Assembly: GCA_028023455.1 (NCBI GenBank)
Contig: JAQFVV010012490.1
Coordinates: forward strand, 3,782,576-3,846,575
DNA: 64,000 nucleotides
Direction of reading: 5' to 3'
Source of the DNA: Epiperipatus broadwayi
Taxonomy: Eukaryota; Onychophora; Udeonychophora; Euonychophora; Peripatidae
This document shows positions 61,061 through 64,000 of the stretch, piece after piece. Both the position numbers and the translations under genes were made by a program. Under the pieces are notes generated by a model. The model was not told the origin of the DNA and did no database searches. It worked only from the letters and a program-made list of their open reading frames with translations. Numbering within the stretch: the first letter of the stretch is position 1; each line of letters opens with the position of its first letter.

Positions 61061-63209
61061 ATACCCTGCATAGAAGGACAACAAAACATTTCCAGCAGAT
61101 ACCCTTATAAGGAAAAACAGGATCTGGGTCAGTTAGTAAAAATGGAAGTTACCAATCACATTGTTTTTTGTATAATTTTTTCATTGAAAAATTACTCCAG
61201 GTATGACATATTATATATCTTTTTTTTTCCAGCATTTTATGACAAATGTGATGAAGCTGTCTATAAAATTGTAATTTTAACATATAACTTTCAAAATTTA
61301 GAATTTGTGAATCAATGTAAAAATAAACATGTTTAAAAGTGTTAAAAATCTCGTTTTTTAATTATTATTTTTAGGTAATGACTATTTTATCAGTTTTATT
61401 ACATTTTTTCATGTTTGTTCTTTCTAACAATATATATATATATTTATATTTATTGTAATGAAATAGAAAATATATAAAAAATTATATTTCTTCTAATTTT
61501 TTTTAAAACTAAAGATGGCATCTTAGGATTTAAAGAGTTTAAATAATTATTTTTATAATGTTATTATAAAAAATAAAACATAAATTTTCTTCAGTTTTTC
61601 CAATATTCTTGATATTATTTCTAAACTGGAGCAACACATACTTATTTTGACTAAATAATATCAAGAATACTATAAAAGATGAAAAAAATTTTTTTTTACT
61701 TCTTAGTGCTTTATTTTTTTACTTTTTAATGCATTATGTGAATAAGTGTTTCTTTTTTTTAAAAAAAAAAAAGATTATATATATTTTATTTTCTATTTTT
61801 TAATTTAATATAATTCCTGAAATTAGGAATGAAGAAAGATTACAGGCAATTTAATATTGTTAGATGGCAATACTTTAAAAAATATTGAATCCTTCATGAA
61901 ATCAAAAATTTAAATTTTTTGTTAATTTTTTGCAAAAACTGTATTGCCATCGGGAATACATATGTATGCAAAATTTCAAGTAGATCAAAAACTGGAAAGT
62001 GTGAAAATTGAGTTACAAGATTTTATCAGATACACAGACAAAAATATACTAAAAGATATAAAAGTATATAATAAAAAAGAAAAAAAACTATTAGAAAAAA
62101 ATAAGAAAATTGATGAAAATAGCTAATTTTACTGATTTATCAAAAAAGACTTAGGGAAAATTCTGATTTTTTTTCCAATTGACTACTTACGTGAATTTCA
62201 TTCAAAAAAGATTCTTTGTATTTTATTAGAAATATGATTTCTTTTTAACTTTCTCAGCAATGTTATATATAAATTTCACACAATCATTTACGACACAATT
62301 TTTAATTTTTGTATGAATATTTCTGAACAATAAAAGCAATCTAAGAATAACGATAAACTGATAAGCATGATCACATCAAAGTGTCTCTATGTGATACATG
62401 TACATGTATAAATACATTAATATGCATAAGTATGTAAGTGTGAATAAAGTGAATATATATATAAACACATACAAACATACAAAAAAACATTCAAAGTATT
62501 ATATCTGTTTCTAATCTATACCATCAGACAATGCTACCAATATTTATTATTAACCAACAGATATTTCTGACCTCCTCAGATGAGAAGCCATTTTAGACTA
62601 CATAACATCACAGGTGCATAAGTTAACAAATTTCTTTGGTATATCAATTAGGATATTATTTAATAAAACACATTAAAGTTTTATGGAGAAAAATAACATC
62701 AAGTTCAGATAATCTTAATCCTTCTATAAAATCCCCTAAAGACAAAAATAATTATTACAAGTTTAATCCTAAAAAATATTTTGATGTTTATAATCCTATC
62801 ATAGAAAATAAAACAATATCTGTAATTATATCAGTAAATCAACTTCTTCAAACAATGGAGTTCAGCAAGATTGTTTTTCTCTTTTAGAATACTAAGGCAT
62901 TTGATTGATATATCAATGTCAAAATATTTGAAGATTCAGAATTCAATGAATACTATTTAAAAGTATAATATCCATTATAAACCAAAACATTTTTTCTGAT
63001 AAAATAAAGAGTCAAATGTTATCTCTTAGAACAAATAAGATATAATTAATTAGTTATATTTAATAGTTTTCAAATCCAGATGCTACAATCACACAATGAG
63101 AAAAGTTAAGCTTCTGGAATATCTGAACATTAATTTAGAAATTAAATGTATTCTTGAAGAGTAGTAATTAATTTATTGAGCACACAGAAAGCATATGTAA
63201 ATAATTTAA
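61061..63209. other. AT-rich noncoding DNA
   Basis: TA run near 61431-61443, an A/T double homopolymer at 61755-61772, and a 16-bp-stem hairpin (see next entry). A 60-codon Lys-rich frame at 61944-62126 and an 83-codon frame at 62636-62887 have no convincing homology. Confidence 0.45.
61604..61669. repeat. Perfect 16-bp inverted repeat
   Basis: TATTCTTGATATTATT at 61604-61619 and its exact complement AATAATATCAAGAATA at 61654-61669, with a 34-base loop. Not followed by a T-run in a context that would suggest a terminator; its role is unknown. Confidence 0.7.
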
Positions 63210-63630
63210 TAAGGCTTTAACCTGTATTCAATGTGCTTTAAAATTTGTAATAATCAAGAATATTTTGCCGATAGAGGAACCTTCCAAACCACGACACAAG
63301 ATAGCGACTTTTATAAAGATAAGAGTGGCCATCTTATCTTTAATCTAAATTTCCAGTTATATAGGCGAATCTGAAGCAAGATTTTGTGTAAGTTAATTTG
63401 TAAAGGATATAGTGGACTTAATCAGTAGAGAAAAGCACTACTTCACACTTCCAAATCAAGATGTTTCAGATTCGCCTATAGAAGTGGAAATTTAGGTTAA
63501 AGATAAGATGCCTGCTCTTATCTTTACAAAAGTTGCTATCTTGTGTTGTGGTTTGGAAGGTCCCTCTATCGGCAAAATATGCTTGATTATTACGAATTTT
63601 AAAGTGCATTGAATACAAGTTAAAGCCTGA
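63210..63630. mobile_element. Foldback MITE-like element, 421 bp, TTAA-flanked
   Basis: Two 166-bp arms (63210-63375 and 63465-63630) are inverted complements with about 10% mismatch, separated by an 89-bp loop. The ends read TAAGGCTTTAAC and the reverse complement of TCAGGCTTTAAC. TTAA lies directly outside both ends (63206-63209 and 63631-63634), as for TTAA-targeting superfamilies such as piggyBac or Kolobok, though in AT-rich DNA a TTAA match is weak evidence. No coding capacity. The long arms would form a stable hairpin in RNA or single-stranded DNA. Confidence 0.8.
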
Positions 63631-63634
63631 TTAA

Positions 63635-64000
63635 AGTATTGAGCTAAAAGTGAATGATGAACTGATAAAATATAAATGTGTTGGTTTTATATAACTATGA
63701 TGAGTGGTCTCTCTTTAATGAGATTAGAAAATTACTATCATCAAATATAACAGCATAATAAAAGACAAAAAAAAAAATTAAGTCAGATTTGACATATATT
63801 TGAGCATATTTATCTAAGCAGATATAACTTATATCACAAACCAAAAACTTAAAAACATTGTAAACTTTTCACATTTAATGATAGAAACAATACAATGAAT
63901 CTGAATATTTCTCTATTAAAATGTGGAAACAATTATAATCTCAAGGGCTACTTTCAGAGACGTGATCAAAATACAGTAAAGAAATAATAACTCTATGATG
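63635..64000. other. AT-rich noncoding DNA to window end
   Basis: No feature recognised. Confidence 0.4.

Noticed and set aside
61604-61669. Hairpin considered as a transcription terminator or pre-miRNA
   Set aside because: The stem is only 16 bp, the loop is 34 bases and the surroundings are low-complexity; a microRNA precursor would need a longer stem and small-RNA evidence.
62820-62950. 'NTKAFD' near a 'GVQQ-C'-like reading suggesting LINE motif A
   Set aside because: Motifs are in the wrong order and spacing for an RT, so chance is likely.

Overview
The window reads as AT-rich (about three quarters A+T, by eye) nuclear DNA of an invertebrate animal. The support is eukaryotic mobile-element content (RTE-type and other LINEs, tRNA-derived SINEs, a Ty3/gypsy retrotransposon, hAT and Tigger/pogo DNA transposons), long intergenic AT-rich DNA, TA/CA microsatellites, and no bacterial gene organisation. 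A mollusc or an arthropod such as an arachnid would fit; the sequence alone does not settle it. I recognise no intact host protein gene, tRNA, rRNA or CRISPR array. Every recognisable coding stretch is a decayed mobile-element gene.

Layout: 1-2050 is a Tigger/pogo fossil set between opposed copies of another repeat. 5285-7030 (-) is a 5'-truncated LINE with a readable RT core and an AATAAA-bearing tail. 9248-9592 holds two tRNA-like SINEs (-). 9690-12010 (+) is a second, badly decayed LINE lineage. 12690-14340 (-) is a truncated RTE-like LINE whose relatives lie at 19968-20370 (+) and 50290-53580 (+, nearly full length). 16334-16432 is a third tRNA-like SINE. 16830-19956 is a complete-ended hAT element (ZBED5/SCAND3-like transposase remnant) with an 8-bp target duplication. 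27003-28161 is a 1.16-kb hAT-like element with a perfect 8-bp duplication. 20.4-27 kb, 28.2-33 kb and 33.2-39.6 kb are essentially featureless.

The second half is rich in structured repeats: a mixed direct/inverted repeat cluster (42.5-43.6 kb); a 1.45-kb terminal-inverted-repeat element with internal repeats of about 270 bp (44.55-46.0 kb); and a repeat family with a unit of about 340 bp. That family occurs as a near-perfect 88-bp-arm palindrome (46.9-47.1 kb), as two tandem copies followed by inverted copies (48.5-49.6 kb), and as a single insertion with a 12-bp target duplication that interrupts the RTE endonuclease (50.6-51.1 kb). A complete but dead Ty3/gypsy element (55274-60671; LTRs, primer-binding site, gag zinc knuckle, protease, RT, RNase H and integrase remnants, polypurine tract, 5-bp duplication) sits inside a tandem repeat of about 150-175 bp that resumes on its far side. 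A 421-bp foldback element with 166-bp arms and TTAA flanks lies at 63210-63630.

Most interesting: the ~340-bp family, which looks retroposed at one locus but tandem and palindromic at others, and which I cannot assign to a named family. All identities come from reading motifs and comparing copies within the window; no database search was possible.
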